From Bolinopsis microptera (taxonomy: Eukaryota; Ctenophora; Tentaculata; Lobata; Bolinopsidae): 64,000 nt of DNA. The number at the start of each line of letters is the position of its first letter. The stretch's first letter is position 1. The stretch covers positions 18,121,118 through 18,185,117 of the forward strand of contig NC_087078.1 in the NCBI RefSeq assembly GCF_026151205.1. Reading direction: 5' to 3'. The notes under the pieces were generated by a model, which was not told where the DNA came from, did no database searches, and saw only the letters and a program-made list of their open reading frames with translations. Both the position numbers and the translations under genes were made by a program. Positions 1-11,104 of this stretch are shown here, piece after piece.

Positions 1-347
1 AAGCCAACTAGCTACAATTTCCTTATTCTAGGGCTAATACATAATTGGTGTTAACTTTCATCATTTTTCTTTGTAAACTATTTTTGTCGTGACCTGATTT
101 GTCGAAGATGCACTTGCAATGGTTTTATGTGTCGGCATGGTGTTCTTTTGATATACATATGTGCCGGAATTCCGTTTCGTAGTACTTTGTATACTATTGA
201 TCCTAAATAATATAGTTTTTATGAAATTATTTCATGACGCTTTTTCGCCAAGCAATGTATATGAAGTAAATATTTTGAAAATCTATGCGTATTGAATTTC
301 ATATGATCCCTCTGTAGGCAGCTTGGGTCCATGCAAGTAAGCTGAAT

Positions 348-3300
348 ATGAATGGGGTATACGGACATAATGTGACTGCTGCTTCACACCCTAACAACAT
401 CACAGCCAGGAATATGACTTCCAACCATAACCAGACCAATACCCATCAAAAAACTGGAGCTGACCAGAAAGTGGTCCACCAACAAGTTGGTTACACTGCA
501 CTTAACCAACAATTTGTCCCTCAGTATCAAGGCCACACATCTCATTTTAATTCTCAACTTCAACATTCAAATCACAATTCCAATCATAGATCCTTAAGTT
601 ACCATCCAGGCCAATTAGGTGTCACGAGTTCTATAGTTGATAAACGTCAACTTAAAGTTCAAGCAGGCAATCAAGCACCTCTGAATGTTCAAAGGACCCA
701 AAACAACGACCTAAAAGTGGGTATCCAAGGTCATGTAATTCGTCAGACTACTCAACTCGCTACTGCAAAACCCTATCAGTATGACATAAAGAAACAACCG
801 GCACACGTCCAATCAACAAACCATACAAATGTTAAAGGAATTTACTTTCCTAAGAAAGTTGCAGTTACAGCAAGACAACAACTTAGTCATTTGAGTCCAA
901 AATCTGGTCACAAAGTTCAAAAAGTTAGCCTCCTAACTCAAACAAAACATGTTCAGTCTAACCTTATCAAAATGTCTCATGAATCGAGTGCCTCGCAACA
1001 ACACTCGCAACAACACTCGCAACAACACTCGCAACAACACTCGCAACAACACTCGCAACAACACTCGCAACAACACTCGCAACAACACTCGCAACAACAC
1101 TCGCAACAACACTCGCAACAACCTAGCACCTTTAAACCAAACCACTCAAGAAATGCTGATTCTCACAAATTAGCGGCTAATCCTCCCCGTCAGAATGTTC
1201 AGCACCCTGGTTATCATTGGAATGACTGCCAGACCAACACTTTCACTTCTCTACAGCATCCTAATTCATCTAAATCCGATGGTCAAGTTGTTGTCAGAGA
1301 ACAGGCTGAAGACTTTGGAGTGGTATCTGATGCCACACGTAAGCATGATCCCAACACTTGTAGTAGGTGTATTCTCCGCGGAAGAGCCGGAGGAGCATCT
1401 TTAGAGATTCCTGTGCAACAGAATCCCGCTGATCGAGCAGATGATGTTGACGCTAAAAATAAATATGCAGGACACAAATATGATGAAAAAGCAACTGTTG
1501 CTGACAATGGCAGCTGTAATTGTTTACCAAGTAAATGCAATTGTAAAACTAAAAGAGGATCTGTTAGGGTCAGGAACTGCAGCTGCATTTCATCTTCAAA
1601 ATGTCGCCACACAGCCATCAAGACGGAGGACCTGAGTGGTAGAGTTGAAATCAATGGAACAAGTTCATGTTCCTGTGATCCCACCCAAGCGTGCAGGTGC
1701 GGCAAACGAGTGATCTGCTCTAGTCATCCAGGATATGCCTGCTCATGTACTAATGGATTGGATATAGCTGCCACCTCTTCTGAAGTGATTGCTGTTCCTA
1801 ATCGGAGTCGATCACGGAGCAGCTGCTTGTGCGCGCCCAATTCTTGCACGTGCACAAAGGTCACCATGAGAGTCCGTACCTGTAGCTGTTTATCCCTCTC
1901 CAAATGCCAACACACTATCAATATCCGTACTGTCAGCCCACTTGAGCAGCCTTGTGTTTGCCAGGAAGATTGCAGGTGTCAGCCCTGTACTGGTCTGTCG
2001 TGCACTTGTCAACATGATCTAGCTTACAGCGAGGAGGTGGATAAAGCTGTTACCATCTCCTTCAAGGAAGCAGTGTGTTTCTGTCCCGCCGCAGATTGTG
2101 TCTGTGGACAGAGGGAAATATGTCAATGTGATCCTCTGTCAGCCTGCTCTTGTGGAAAAAGAGAAGAGACCGATGTGAAAGATATCGTGGTTCACCTGTC
2201 ACCTGAACCTGGAAAAAGAGAAGAGACCGATGTGAAAGATATCGTAGTTCATCTGTCACCTGAACCTGCAATTACAGATACTGGTTACTGTCAAGGAAGT
2301 TATGAGACTGACGAGATCTTCAGGGCTCATGATAGAAATAGGTCATCTGAAAATGACAGAAAAGGTATCTTATCTGCAATAAACCCTATCTTGATTGATA
2401 CCAGTGGTAAAGATAAGAATTCCACAGAAAAAAGACAGCGTCAGGTATCTTTTAACGAAAATATCAACTCAGAAGCTGTTGCTGAAGAAACAATACCAGA
2501 ATCTCCCTTTAGACCAGGTAGTGAGGATGAACTCAGTAAGGGCTCCTCGAAGGGATCTATTACTGGGAAGGGATGTCTGCTTCTAGAGCAGCAAGGTCTT
2601 CATGTGCAGTCGCAGCATGATAAGATGCTTGTGAATGTGATTGTCAATCGCAGAGTACCAACTGAAGGTGTTGGTGACAGTGGGGAGGAGACTGCTAATG
2701 AGAAATCTAACCAGTGTCCAACAACTATTGGGGATAGTAAAGTATTGGTGAACGTGATCGTCGATGAAATGAAGAATGATGTACCAAGATCTATTACAAA
2801 TAACATCGAAATAGCGACATACCAACATCATGATAATGCGAACGGAGATGCCCCATCTGAATTATTAGCTTCTACTGCCTGTGGATTGGAAAGGGATTCA
2901 TTGACTTCCCAAACTTCCTCTCCAAATTCCTCAATAAGTCCAGAAAATAAGTCTGTTTGTTCAATAGTTCTATCATCAGATGATAAATTGGAGTCGAATG
3001 CCACTGAAATTTCTTCAAAGGATGCCGAGGAAGAGAGTTCAGATTCTTCTTCAGTGAGCACTGAAGTGGAAGACTCTGCTGCCAGCAACACAGCCTCATC
3101 AACTTCAAGTGATTCAAGATCTGTCAGTACTTCGACCAGTGCATCCCATAATACTTCCTGCACTAAAAGTCAAGTTAGTTCAGAGGATGAGACTTCAAGT
3201 TCGAGCTCACCCGATATCCCTAGGGTCACGGATTCGCTCACATCATCTCAATCTGACAACACAGCGAAGGGTGAACCCCTAAATGAATCTCAGCATGATT

Positions 3301-4469
3301 TAACTACTTCAGGTGATTCAAATCAACCTTCTGTTGAATCTCAAAAAGTCACAGATCCTTCCTCAGGCGACTCCATTCATGCATCATATCGTCAAACTTA
3401 CCCAAATCAACTTATTCAAGTTGACTTTGGTGACCCAAGTCATGAAGTTATTAAATCTGGTCTTTTTTTGCCCCATCAAGCTCAAAGTGAGCATACTCAA
3501 ATACCGGTTGTGCCAGTTGAGGCAACAGAATTTCCTAACCAATTACCGAAAGTGACTACTGTGCATGTGCATCCGCAAATGGTATCCCCTGAGGTTCAAT
3601 CTGTACCAGAGGTGCCAGAACCAAAGTTCCCGATTGAGGTTACTGTCGGAACCCACCCATTTTATTCTCCTGTTTATCCTCCCGTACATCTGAACGTCAG
3701 TGCTCAGAATTTGCAAATTTCTGAGAATCCAGATATTCCTCCAAATACTGGGAATCCTAAATTAGTATTTAAGCAGAACGTACCCATTGTTTCCACTCCA
3801 GTAAATAGCAAGGTTATAGATCATGAACCTACTCAAGCTGAAATTAAAGACTCTCCCACGGAACATGAACCCAACCAAGCAGTACTCGAACCCTTGCAAA
3901 TAAATCGTATGTCTGAAAACCTTATACAATTCCCATTTGCAGACCCTCTTTTGGGGGGAGACTGCAAAATAGCTGATAATGCCGACCACAAATGCACTTG
4001 TGTTCAAGGCTCATGCACTAGTCAGTACTGTTCACAAGTTCAGCTTCAACACCCACAATTCAACACTCACAACACAACATTACACATGTGTGGCAGTGTG
4101 ATCTATGGAGATAATATCCGTTTCTGCTCATGTGGACCGGGTGGAGAGTTCTGTTCCGGCCAATGCCATCCTCATTGTGACTGCAGTGGATCAGGACCTG
4201 AATACTTGAATACCTACATTTCAGAAACTGAGGTGTGCATGTGTAAAGGTGAACACTGCACGTGCAATGTTGCTCTGACGCGTGCAGTGTGTTCCAATAC
4301 GCTCTGTTCCTGCAATGAACCCAATACTGTACAGTACTCTTACAAACCTGATACCTACAGGGTGGATCCGCCAAAACGTGTGGTTGCGTTCAGCGTCAAA
4401 TCGAAAAAGCTGTTTTCTCTTGGGTTATCAAAACCTAAGTCATTTGGTCCAAGATTTAGGGGACAATGA
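348..4469 (+). CDS. Large low-complexity protein with CxC metal-binding-like clusters
   Basis: Open frame of 1373 codons in one exon. The N-terminal 350 residues are rich in N, Q, H and S and include an SQQH repeat. Residues about 385-610 carry CxC clusters, among them two related modules (about 388-420 and 490-524) of the form CxC-x4-CxC ending in a VRxCSCxSxSKCxHT-like string, and three shorter CxCxPxxxCxC pieces. The middle (about 860-1010) is serine- and acid-rich. Cysteine clusters return near residues 1210-1345, and the tail is basic. CxC spacing is typical of metallothioneins and copper-sensing regions, so metal binding is inferred; a regulator with a metal-sensing domain is possible, but I recognise no DNA-binding fold. 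The start is uncertain: an acceptor-like site ends at 317 and the frame is open from there to this ATG, so an upstream exon outside the window could join in frame. Confidence 0.75.
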   Translation: MNGVYGHNVTAASHPNNITARNMTSNHNQTNTHQKTGADQKVVHQQVGYTALNQQFVPQYQGHTSHFNSQLQHSNHNSNHRSLSYHPGQLGVTSSIVDKRQLKVQAGNQAPLNVQRTQNNDLKVGIQGHVIRQTTQLATAKPYQYDIKKQPAHVQSTNHTNVKGIYFPKKVAVTARQQLSHLSPKSGHKVQKVSLLTQTKHVQSNLIKMSHESSASQQHSQQHSQQHSQQHSQQHSQQHSQQHSQQHSQQHSQQHSQQPSTFKPNHSRNADSHKLAANPPRQNVQHPGYHWNDCQTNTFTSLQHPNSSKSDGQVVVREQAEDFGVVSDATRKHDPNTCSRCILRGRAGGASLEIPVQQNPADRADDVDAKNKYAGHKYDEKATVADNGSCNCLPSKCNCKTKRGSVRVRNCSCISSSKCRHTAIKTEDLSGRVEINGTSSCSCDPTQACRCGKRVICSSHPGYACSCTNGLDIAATSSEVIAVPNRSRSRSSCLCAPNSCTCTKVTMRVRTCSCLSLSKCQHTINIRTVSPLEQPCVCQEDCRCQPCTGLSCTCQHDLAYSEEVDKAVTISFKEAVCFCPAADCVCGQREICQCDPLSACSCGKREETDVKDIVVHLSPEPGKREETDVKDIVVHLSPEPAITDTGYCQGSYETDEIFRAHDRNRSSENDRKGILSAINPILIDTSGKDKNSTEKRQRQVSFNENINSEAVAEETIPESPFRPGSEDELSKGSSKGSITGKGCLLLEQQGLHVQSQHDKMLVNVIVNRRVPTEGVGDSGEETANEKSNQCPTTIGDSKVLVNVIVDEMKNDVPRSITNNIEIATYQHHDNANGDAPSELLASTACGLERDSLTSQTSSPNSSISPENKSVCSIVLSSDDKLESNATEISSKDAEEESSDSSSVSTEVEDSAASNTASSTSSDSRSVSTSTSASHNTSCTKSQVSSEDETSSSSSPDIPRVTDSLTSSQSDNTAKGEPLNESQHDLTTSGDSNQPSVESQKVTDPSSGDSIHASYRQTYPNQLIQVDFGDPSHEVIKSGLFLPHQAQSEHTQIPVVPVEATEFPNQLPKVTTVHVHPQMVSPEVQSVPEVPEPKFPIEVTVGTHPFYSPVYPPVHLNVSAQNLQISENPDIPPNTGNPKLVFKQNVPIVSTPVNSKVIDHEPTQAEIKDSPTEHEPNQAVLEPLQINRMSENLIQFPFADPLLGGDCKIADNADHKCTCVQGSCTSQYCSQVQLQHPQFNTHNTTLHMCGSVIYGDNIRFCSCGPGGEFCSGQCHPHCDCSGSGPEYLNTYISETEVCMCKGEHCTCNVALTRAVCSNTLCSCNEPNTVQYSYKPDTYRVDPPKRVVAFSVKSKKLFSLGLSKPKSFGPRFRGQ
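993..1117 (+). repeat. 12 bp tandem repeat coding for SQQH
   Basis: About ten copies of a 12 bp unit inside the first gene, keeping the reading frame and coding for serine-glutamine-glutamine-histidine. A typical slippage-prone minisatellite. Confidence 0.95.
2154..2267 (+). repeat. 57 bp in-frame tandem duplication
   Basis: Two near-identical 57 bp units, 2154-2210 and 2211-2267, each coding for 19 residues that start GKREETDVKD. They follow the main cysteine block. Only a few silent differences separate them, so the duplication is recent. Confidence 0.95.
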
Positions 4470-4496
4470 CGTTAGGTTATTGTGATATTCTGCTGA

Positions 4497-4502
4497 AATA
4501 AA
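4497..4502 (+). terminator. AATAAA polyadenylation signal
   Basis: Canonical hexamer 28 bp after the stop of the first gene, well placed for its 3' end. The following gap to 4971 is AT-rich and shows no other gene. Confidence 0.6.
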
Positions 4503-4971
4503 CTGTTTAAGCAAACAGAGACAGAAACATTCGGTGTACCATTGTTGCGCCTTTCAATTTCTTTGGGATTTTATGAATTCAATGGTCAGTGTCACCAAAT
4601 AAGATATTCGACGTCAAGTACTTTTAATTGGATTTGAAGTATACCATCTAAAAATATCCTTCCCCAGTCTTGATAACCTATAGAACTAGTTATTGGATGT
4701 TAGGTAATATTATAAAAATATGTAAGCCAATTAACAGTTTTGTAATTTAGGACTTTATAAATAACACTAATTTTGACGTGATTGCCTTAGATATTAAATA
4801 ATTGCTGTTATAGTTCACCACAAGTTCATATGTTCATTCTTTAATTGCATACGATGAATTTGATTTAAACTGTGATCATTTTACCTGTTCGTTCAATATT
4901 GGTTTAAGCACATAGTATTTTGCTCCTAAATAGATTTTAGAAATCCGGAGATTCGGTGCGGTGATCAGAGG

Positions 4972-6966
4972 ATGACGGAACATCAGTGCTATTCGTTCTA
5001 CTACGAACAGGATGAAGAAACCACAGCCCCAGTCTATGATTTCTGTCAGCACAGTGCACCAGGTCCAGCAGCCCCAGTAGAGCACCCTTGTGCATCAACC
5101 CCCGCTGGACCCAACCCTTGTGACCACAGCACTCCACCAGAGAGTGGACCTATGTCCGGGTGTCCGGGTGGAGTGATCCTCATAGGAGGACCAGCTTGTT
5201 TGTGTCCGTGTTCTTGTGGTAATGGAGCTGGAGACCCTGCCTGTTTGTGTGCTTGTGGTTGTCCGGCCTCGGGTGGTGACGGTGATGACAGCAGTAAAGT
5301 TGGGGATGATAGCAGTAACATTAGTGATGGAGACAAGAAGAAGAAAAAGAAGAAGAAGAAAAAAAGAAAGTCATCTGGGGACCTCGCTGATGTGCTTGCT
5401 AAGGATACCACTTCTGAATCACCCCACTCTGGAAAGAGTGATGCTAAACGTGGTTGCTGTGATGAGGGCAAGGCTTGTGGTACATGTGGTGCATGTTGTA
5501 GCACGTGCTGTGGTTGCTGTGGTCCTTCCTGCCCAGGTTGTTGTAAGTGTGGGGACTGCTCTTGTGGGGATTGTTGTGGCTGCTGTAAGGGGTCACCGTG
5601 CGGTTGTGGTTGCTGTGATGGGGCTTGCTGCGAAGGGGCCTGTGATGATTGTAAATGCTGCAAGAGCTGCAGCTCCTGCTGTAAGGGGTGTGGTGACTGT
5701 GGACCAAGTTGTCCGGGCTGCTGTAAGTGCAGTGACTGTTCTTGTGGAGACTGCTGTGGATGTTGTAAGGGTGGTCCGTGTTGTTGTAGTTGTTGTGATG
5801 GTGGGTGCTGTGGGGGAGCGTGTGGGGACTGCAAGTGCTGCACGCTTTGTGATGACTGTTGTAAAGGCTGCGGAGAGTGCTGTTGTGGTAAGCTCAGTGC
5901 TTGTTGTACAGCGTGCGGCAAGAGCTGTGAGGGCTGCTGTGGAAAATGCGGATGCGGACAATGTGGAGATTGCTGCGAGGGTTGTTGTGCTAAATGCGGT
6001 GATTGCTGTAAGAAATGTGGTGACTGCAGTGGCTGTGCGGATTGCTGTGATGGCTGCTGTGACAGCTGTGCTAAAGGTTTTTGTGATTGTTGTGGCAAAT
6101 GCGACTCATGTTGCGCTGGTTTCAGCTGTGGCGACTGCTGTGGGTGCTGTAAGGGTGATTGTTGTGCTTGCTCCTGCTGTGAAGGGTCCTGCTGTGGAGG
6201 GTCTTGTGGTGCTTGTAAGTGCTGCAAGATAACCGGGTGCTGCAAGTTTGACTGCTTCAAAGGATGCTGCCCAGATGGGTGCTGCACTTGTGGGAACTGT
6301 TGTAAACCTAACTGCTGTAAAGCTGAGTGCTGTGACGCTAACTGCTGCCAGTTTGGTGATTGTGGGGAGTGTCTCAGTTGTTGTGGTAAGATGTGCAAGA
6401 ACTGTTGCACCTGCGGAGGATGTGCACCCTGTGAGAAGTGCACCGGTGCTTTGAAGGGATGTTGCGGCAAGTGTGGTGATGGTTGTGGAAAATGCTGTGA
6501 TCCTTGTGGAAAATGCTGTGGTTCCCTCAAAGATGGTTGTGGAAAATGTTGTGCTCCGTGCGGTGAATGTAGTGGTAAATGCAGTGAAGCCTGCGGTAAT
6601 TGCATGAAATGTGGAGACTGTTGCGGATGCGGTAAATGTGGGGATTGCTGTAAAGGTTGTAGTTGTGGTGACTGTTGTGGGTGCTGTAAGACAGACTGCT
6701 GCTCCTGCTCCTGCTGCGATGGTTCTTGTTGTGGGGGCACTTGCGGTGCTTGCAAGTGCTGCAAGTTCACTGACTGCTGTGCGTGCGACTGTTTTGCCGG
6801 GTGCTGTCCGGACGGGTGCTGTCCGGACGGGTGCTGCACTTGTGGTAAGTGTGCTCCTTGTGCTGGTGAGTGCTGTGGTAAGGAGTACTGTGACAGTGGG
6901 TGTTTTGGTAAGAAGAAGAAGAAGAAGAAAGATGAGCACAAATGTCCTTGTGGACGCCCTCTCTAG
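4972..6966 (+). CDS. Giant cysteine-rich, metallothionein-like protein
   Basis: Single-exon frame of 664 codons. After about 95 residues with a few CxC motifs comes an acidic/serine stretch, then a run of lysines near residues 122-132, then about 500 residues dominated by CC, CxC and CxxC with G, K and D. A module of about 35 residues, beginning GDCCGCCKG and ending in a CKCC-like string, recurs near nucleotides 5574, 5741, 6126 and 6663. A second lysine run lies just before the C-terminus. There is no signal peptide. High thiol content implies metal binding or a disulfide-crosslinked structural role; which one cannot be decided here. It lies 0.5 kb from the first cysteine-rich gene on the same strand. 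The long frame on the opposite strand is a by-product of the composition. Confidence 0.8.
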   Translation: MTEHQCYSFYYEQDEETTAPVYDFCQHSAPGPAAPVEHPCASTPAGPNPCDHSTPPESGPMSGCPGGVILIGGPACLCPCSCGNGAGDPACLCACGCPASGGDGDDSSKVGDDSSNISDGDKKKKKKKKKKRKSSGDLADVLAKDTTSESPHSGKSDAKRGCCDEGKACGTCGACCSTCCGCCGPSCPGCCKCGDCSCGDCCGCCKGSPCGCGCCDGACCEGACDDCKCCKSCSSCCKGCGDCGPSCPGCCKCSDCSCGDCCGCCKGGPCCCSCCDGGCCGGACGDCKCCTLCDDCCKGCGECCCGKLSACCTACGKSCEGCCGKCGCGQCGDCCEGCCAKCGDCCKKCGDCSGCADCCDGCCDSCAKGFCDCCGKCDSCCAGFSCGDCCGCCKGDCCACSCCEGSCCGGSCGACKCCKITGCCKFDCFKGCCPDGCCTCGNCCKPNCCKAECCDANCCQFGDCGECLSCCGKMCKNCCTCGGCAPCEKCTGALKGCCGKCGDGCGKCCDPCGKCCGSLKDGCGKCCAPCGECSGKCSEACGNCMKCGDCCGCGKCGDCCKGCSCGDCCGCCKTDCCSCSCCDGSCCGGTCGACKCCKFTDCCACDCFAGCCPDGCCPDGCCTCGKCAPCAGECCGKEYCDSGCFGKKKKKKKDEHKCPCGRPL

Positions 6967-7199
6967 ACAGAATCTCTCAGCACCAATCAGTCCACTAAAT
7001 ACTGAAGTTTATACTATAGAGTCCACTATTTTAGACTGTAAAACGGATAATCGGACTATAACTCTATAAACAAAAGCATAACTTACAGATGTTATTGTTA
7101 ACAACATAAATTATTTGCTGTGGCTGTTTACGAAGTGAATTGTATTGTACTACTTTGATGTGTTAACTTAATTCTCTACTGTCACTGACTATACTTCTC

Positions 7200-7205
7200 A
7201 ATAAA
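7200..7205 (+). terminator. AATAAA, candidate 3' end of the cysteine-rich gene
   Basis: Canonical hexamer about 235 bp after the stop at 6966, in AT-rich sequence. A further AAATAAATAAT cluster lies near 7445. The rest of 6967-7521 has no gene. Confidence 0.4.
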
Positions 7206-7521
7206 TAATGTGTTAAATGTGGTTAATGATCAAAACATTACTTTGTAGTTGTACTGAATTTGAAATTATTCATTATGGATTTCATTAACTGGAACATTGT
7301 TTATTTTTTCCATTAAAAATTACCGAATAATGATTACGTAATATGTGAACGACCCCTTAGTAAGATTGTAGTCCTAATAACTGTAATTTTTTCGGAGATA
7401 AAGGATTTAAATTGTTTTACAATATTATATTCTGCATTATTTCAAATAAATAATATTGTACGGGTATCTCCCGTTAATAATACAGTCGAAAACTTAATTT
7501 TATAGAAAATCTCACAACTCT

Positions 7522-8571
7522 TTAATCAAATTTGTCGTCTTCTAAGAAGGGTCCAGTGCCCCAGATTTGCAGCTCTAGAATGTGAAGCTGTTGTCCCAGT
7601 GGTTGTTGTAGAGTAACCTCCTTCGCATAAACAGGATCCTCATCTCCGATCGTAAAATCGTACGTTCCTTGCGCACGAATCACAGTGCCAACGAGTCTGT
7701 CATCTGCGTAGATATGTGCTCCAATGAGTTGCTCTTGGCAGCAGTGTCTCAGATTCCAAACCTTAATTTTATATATTCTGAAAAGTCCTCCAAGCTCTAT
7801 CAAAATTTTGCTGCCTGGGGAGTTCGTTGTGTGAGTATAGGCAGCCATGTCCGCCCAATGAGGTCTATCAAACGTGACCATACCATCCACTGCAAGATCC
7901 GCGTCGAACGTACCACCTGGATGGGTGTTAATTTGTTCGGCTATCTTGTATAAGGAGATAATCCGTACCTCTGACATCTGAGCCTTTTGTCGTTCCTTGA
8001 GGGTGAGTGCTGTGGAAAGGGTTTCAGAAACATGGCTTGAAATGGTGCTTGAGACTGCCGCGTGTTCAGATATCTTCCTCTCAACTGTTTTGGAGTGTTC
8101 GTCCAGAGCTGCAAATCTATCTTCTTCCTTTTTGTCCTGCTCTTCCATTCTCTCCTCCATTCCTGTCATCTTCTCTTCCATTCTCTCCTCCATATCCTCC
8201 ATTTTCTCCTCCATATCCTCCATTTTCTTCTTAATTTCACTCAGTGTACTCCGCATCTCCTGGATATACAGGTTAGTTACAGTGCTCTGACTCCGAACCA
8301 AAGCTATCGTCTCCACCAGAGTCGTCTCCAGTGCTGACTTTGCCTCCATTGCGCTCTCTCTAACCTCATATGCTTCATCTTTAAGCCGATATGCCTGCTC
8401 CCTGATAGAGTCTGCTTTGTCTATAGCAGTGTACCCCTCTCTTCTGATCTGTTGTGCTGCTTGTTTCAGGGCGTGGCAGGTATCATGGGAGTCAGGAGGG
8501 GATCCCTCGGCAACGTCAGATGTAGCTTCACTCTGACCCCCCAGGACAAGTAACAGGTACACAACAAACAT
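7522..8571 (-). CDS. Secreted coiled-coil protein with fucolectin-like domain
   Basis: One exon, 349 codons. Residues 1-17 form a signal peptide (MFVVYLLLVLGG start). Residues about 30-190 are a long heptad-rich coiled coil, with a stretch of repeated (K/R)MEDMEE-type units near 110-150. Residues about 205-340 look like an F5/8 type C or fucolectin (FTP) domain: AVDG, then a W, then a KVWNLRHCC string followed by GAHIYADD, matching the conserved double-cysteine strand of fucolectins. Such proteins are extracellular oligomers that bind sugars, in defence or matrix; this role is inferred from the fold. Copies of a 17 bp TIR-like end (see 62814-62984) lie on both sides of the gene in direct orientation. 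Confidence 0.8.
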   Translation of the reverse strand: MFVVYLLLVLGGQSEATSDVAEGSPPDSHDTCHALKQAAQQIRREGYTAIDKADSIREQAYRLKDEAYEVRESAMEAKSALETTLVETIALVRSQSTVTNLYIQEMRSTLSEIKKKMEDMEEKMEDMEERMEEKMTGMEERMEEQDKKEEDRFAALDEHSKTVERKISEHAAVSSTISSHVSETLSTALTLKERQKAQMSEVRIISLYKIAEQINTHPGGTFDADLAVDGMVTFDRPHWADMAAYTHTTNSPGSKILIELGGLFRIYKIKVWNLRHCCQEQLIGAHIYADDRLVGTVIRAQGTYDFTIGDEDPVYAKEVTLQQPLGQQLHILELQIWGTGPFLEDDKFD

Positions 8572-11104
8572 CGGTAAAATCAGATTAAACTTTCTCTAAG
8601 AAATTCGCAGCTAGTCGTGAGGTGATAAGATACGTAATGGTGAGAATTTGACCCTCTTTTTGTGGGAATTAGTTATCATACGTGTCTCAACGTGGAATGA
8701 AGTTAATCAAACCGGGTCCTTATCGTTCAGGGACAGATAATTAGACGATGTGATTTTAATTAGGGATTGTGGAAGGGAAATACAGATTATGAGATTCAGT
8801 AATTGTCTGGATTGTTCTTCTGCTTGATCTGGTTGACTTCATATCATTAATCGCCAGACCCGATTCTCCACATTTGATGAACCACCTTAATATGTGAACG
8901 ACCCCTTTAGATTATGAGAATCATCATTTTAGGATGATATTATTTAGTGTTACAAAACACCAATATTAATACACCTAGCTCCAGGTAAATGGTTGGCTGG
9001 TGGAGTTTGAAAAATACTCCGATTTCTAATCCATTACTGTTATAGCTAAACAAAATATATGGTTTGCGCTTCCTTTAATATCCAGGTCTATTCTTGCGGA
9101 TAAATGCCACCAAAATCGAAATATACGGAAATACTCACGTTATTTGATGATATTTACGTCAAATCTCCCAGATTTACGTAGAATCCATATTTCGCAATAA
9201 GAATCTCCTGAGACGACGTCACCACAAGTCACCAAATTAATCTCCCTGCTCGGAACTCAATACACAGCGCCCGGACCCTCCTGCCTACACTACATGTATT
9301 ATTGTTATTATGAGATTACTACACATGATACTATTGACCCCAGCTACACAATACAACCCACAGTTTCATTAACTCTGACAATGGTGTCCGTGACTGCAGC
9401 TCACTATACAGCTCACTATACAGCTCGCCCGTGGTATTCTCTGTATTACAATCCAGCAAATGCAGCATAATTGCACGTGGTTAAGTGGACGTGCCACGTG
9501 GGTTGAAAGACTACTTTTAGTCTGCTAAGCTGATAGGACTGCTTTTATCAGAATTGTATTTTGAGTGTGTGTGCTCTGTGTTTGATATGGTGTAGAAAGC
9601 TTGATATTTGAGCAACTTGCGCTAAGTTGCTTTTGAGTAGTAAGTTTTGTCGTTTAGTTGGTGGACGTTTCACTAACGTTTGTCAAAGTGTCCGTGAAAG
9701 TGAGCTACTTTTCACACTCCCTTTTAGTTTGCTGTAAAACGATCGAAATACATTTTTTTGTTTATAAATTCTACTTAATAGCATTTTAAAGTTTGTTTTT
9801 TTCTGGCAGTTGTTTACATATTGTAAATGCGGTTGTTAGTTAGTCAGCAGATACGTATGATCATCTGTCTGCAATCTGGATAATCTGTCGAGCTCACCAA
9901 ACTTATGGTAAGACGAGAGTTCCCAACCTTCTAGATCTATATAGGCAAACTGTTTCGTTCGTTATCTGGATGACCATGAAATGAAGATTTACTGAGCTGC
10001 CTGTATAATGACCATTATACAAGCCAAATATCCTGCACCACAAATGTGTTTACTTCCTTCTAATCTGGCACCTGTCCAATATGCAGACACCCTGACATGA
10101 GTCACAACATGAGTCCAGCGTTTCCAGCATGTTATATGAATGGAATGAGTTTAATGACCAGATTTCTTAGTATAGTGTCGTCCAGTATTTTCTTCGAATT
10201 GCGGTCATACTAAATTTAGTTATACGTGATACCTAGTATTCTTGCTGTAAATATTGATAAACATCTTTTATTTCATTGATGTTGACGTTATATTTATAAC
10301 AATTGATACTGACAAATTGCCTAATTGAACCAACTGGTTTATACAAATTTCATTATCATGATTATGACATGTCACATAACCACACGTGACATGGCTCATG
10401 ACCACATTAAAAACCATGATATTTGAGTTCCGACTATTTAAGAGTCCTTTACATTCACTGAAAATAGGATGTAAAATGCCAATTCCCAGAAAATGTGCAA
10501 TAGTTAGTAGAGTAAAGGAATAGCTACACGTTAGATTTAATTTGAGAATCGTCCACCTTCACCTGCCTAATCTTTTATTTTGTTCTTTCTTTGCTTGCTA
10601 CGAAAATCGGGCCAATAGTTGTTATCATATTGAGTTCTATAGATCGACACTTTGTCTAATTTCTGTAGCTGTTAGCCTTAAAACCGTTCAAAATATGAAA
10701 CCATTTCTGTTAACTGTTCACAATTTGAAGACAGGTATCCCCTAAGTTCAAAGGAATTCCTGGCAGCTTACCACTGCCTAACTTCAAGGAGATTACTCGG
10801 CAGTTTATCACTGCCCACTTCGTTCTGTTCCAATTCCACAACGGTACCGTAAAATACACTCCTTATATGGGCATCACGTGTATACACTATCAAATAACAA
10901 CAACCGAAGAGCTTCAAACCAAATACCTAAACCAGTATATCAGACTTGTCAGACTGGATCATCAGGATAACACCCGGTTCTACCAGAGTACCATCATCAT
11001 AAGCTCTATTTCGTGGTCCACCACACGGTTAAAGCTCCACGCGGAACTCACGCAAACAACTTCACACTAAGCCTAGAAACTACAACTTCACACTAAGGTT
11101 TCAC
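8572..11104. other. Gene-free stretch upstream of the P-protein gene
   Basis: No supported gene. It holds a copy of the MITE end sequence near 8889-8912, a short tandem repeat at 9398-9427, and four CACGTG sites listed separately. The P-protein promoter presumably lies near its right end, but no clear TATA or initiator stands out. Confidence 0.5.
9474..10880. promoter_or_regulatory. Four CACGTG E-boxes upstream of the P-protein gene
   Basis: Exact CACGTG hexamers at 9474-9479, 9495-9500, 10383-10388 and 10875-10880 (the last in a TCACGTGT context, 225 bp before the start codon). Vertebrate pigment genes are regulated through E-/M-boxes by MITF, so this is a plausible bHLH-Zip input. With no conservation data the functional link is inference. 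Confidence 0.3.

Noticed and set aside
5046-6941. 631-codon open frame opposite the cysteine-rich gene, and frames on the same strand at 5216-6232 and 6611-7069
   Set aside because: TGT/TGC-rich DNA avoids stops in other frames; the Q/P/H or V/A-rich products have no domain logic, while the sense frame has modular cysteines.
10867-11070. 67-codon frame before the P-protein start
   Set aside because: No splice or domain support; probably 5' flank.
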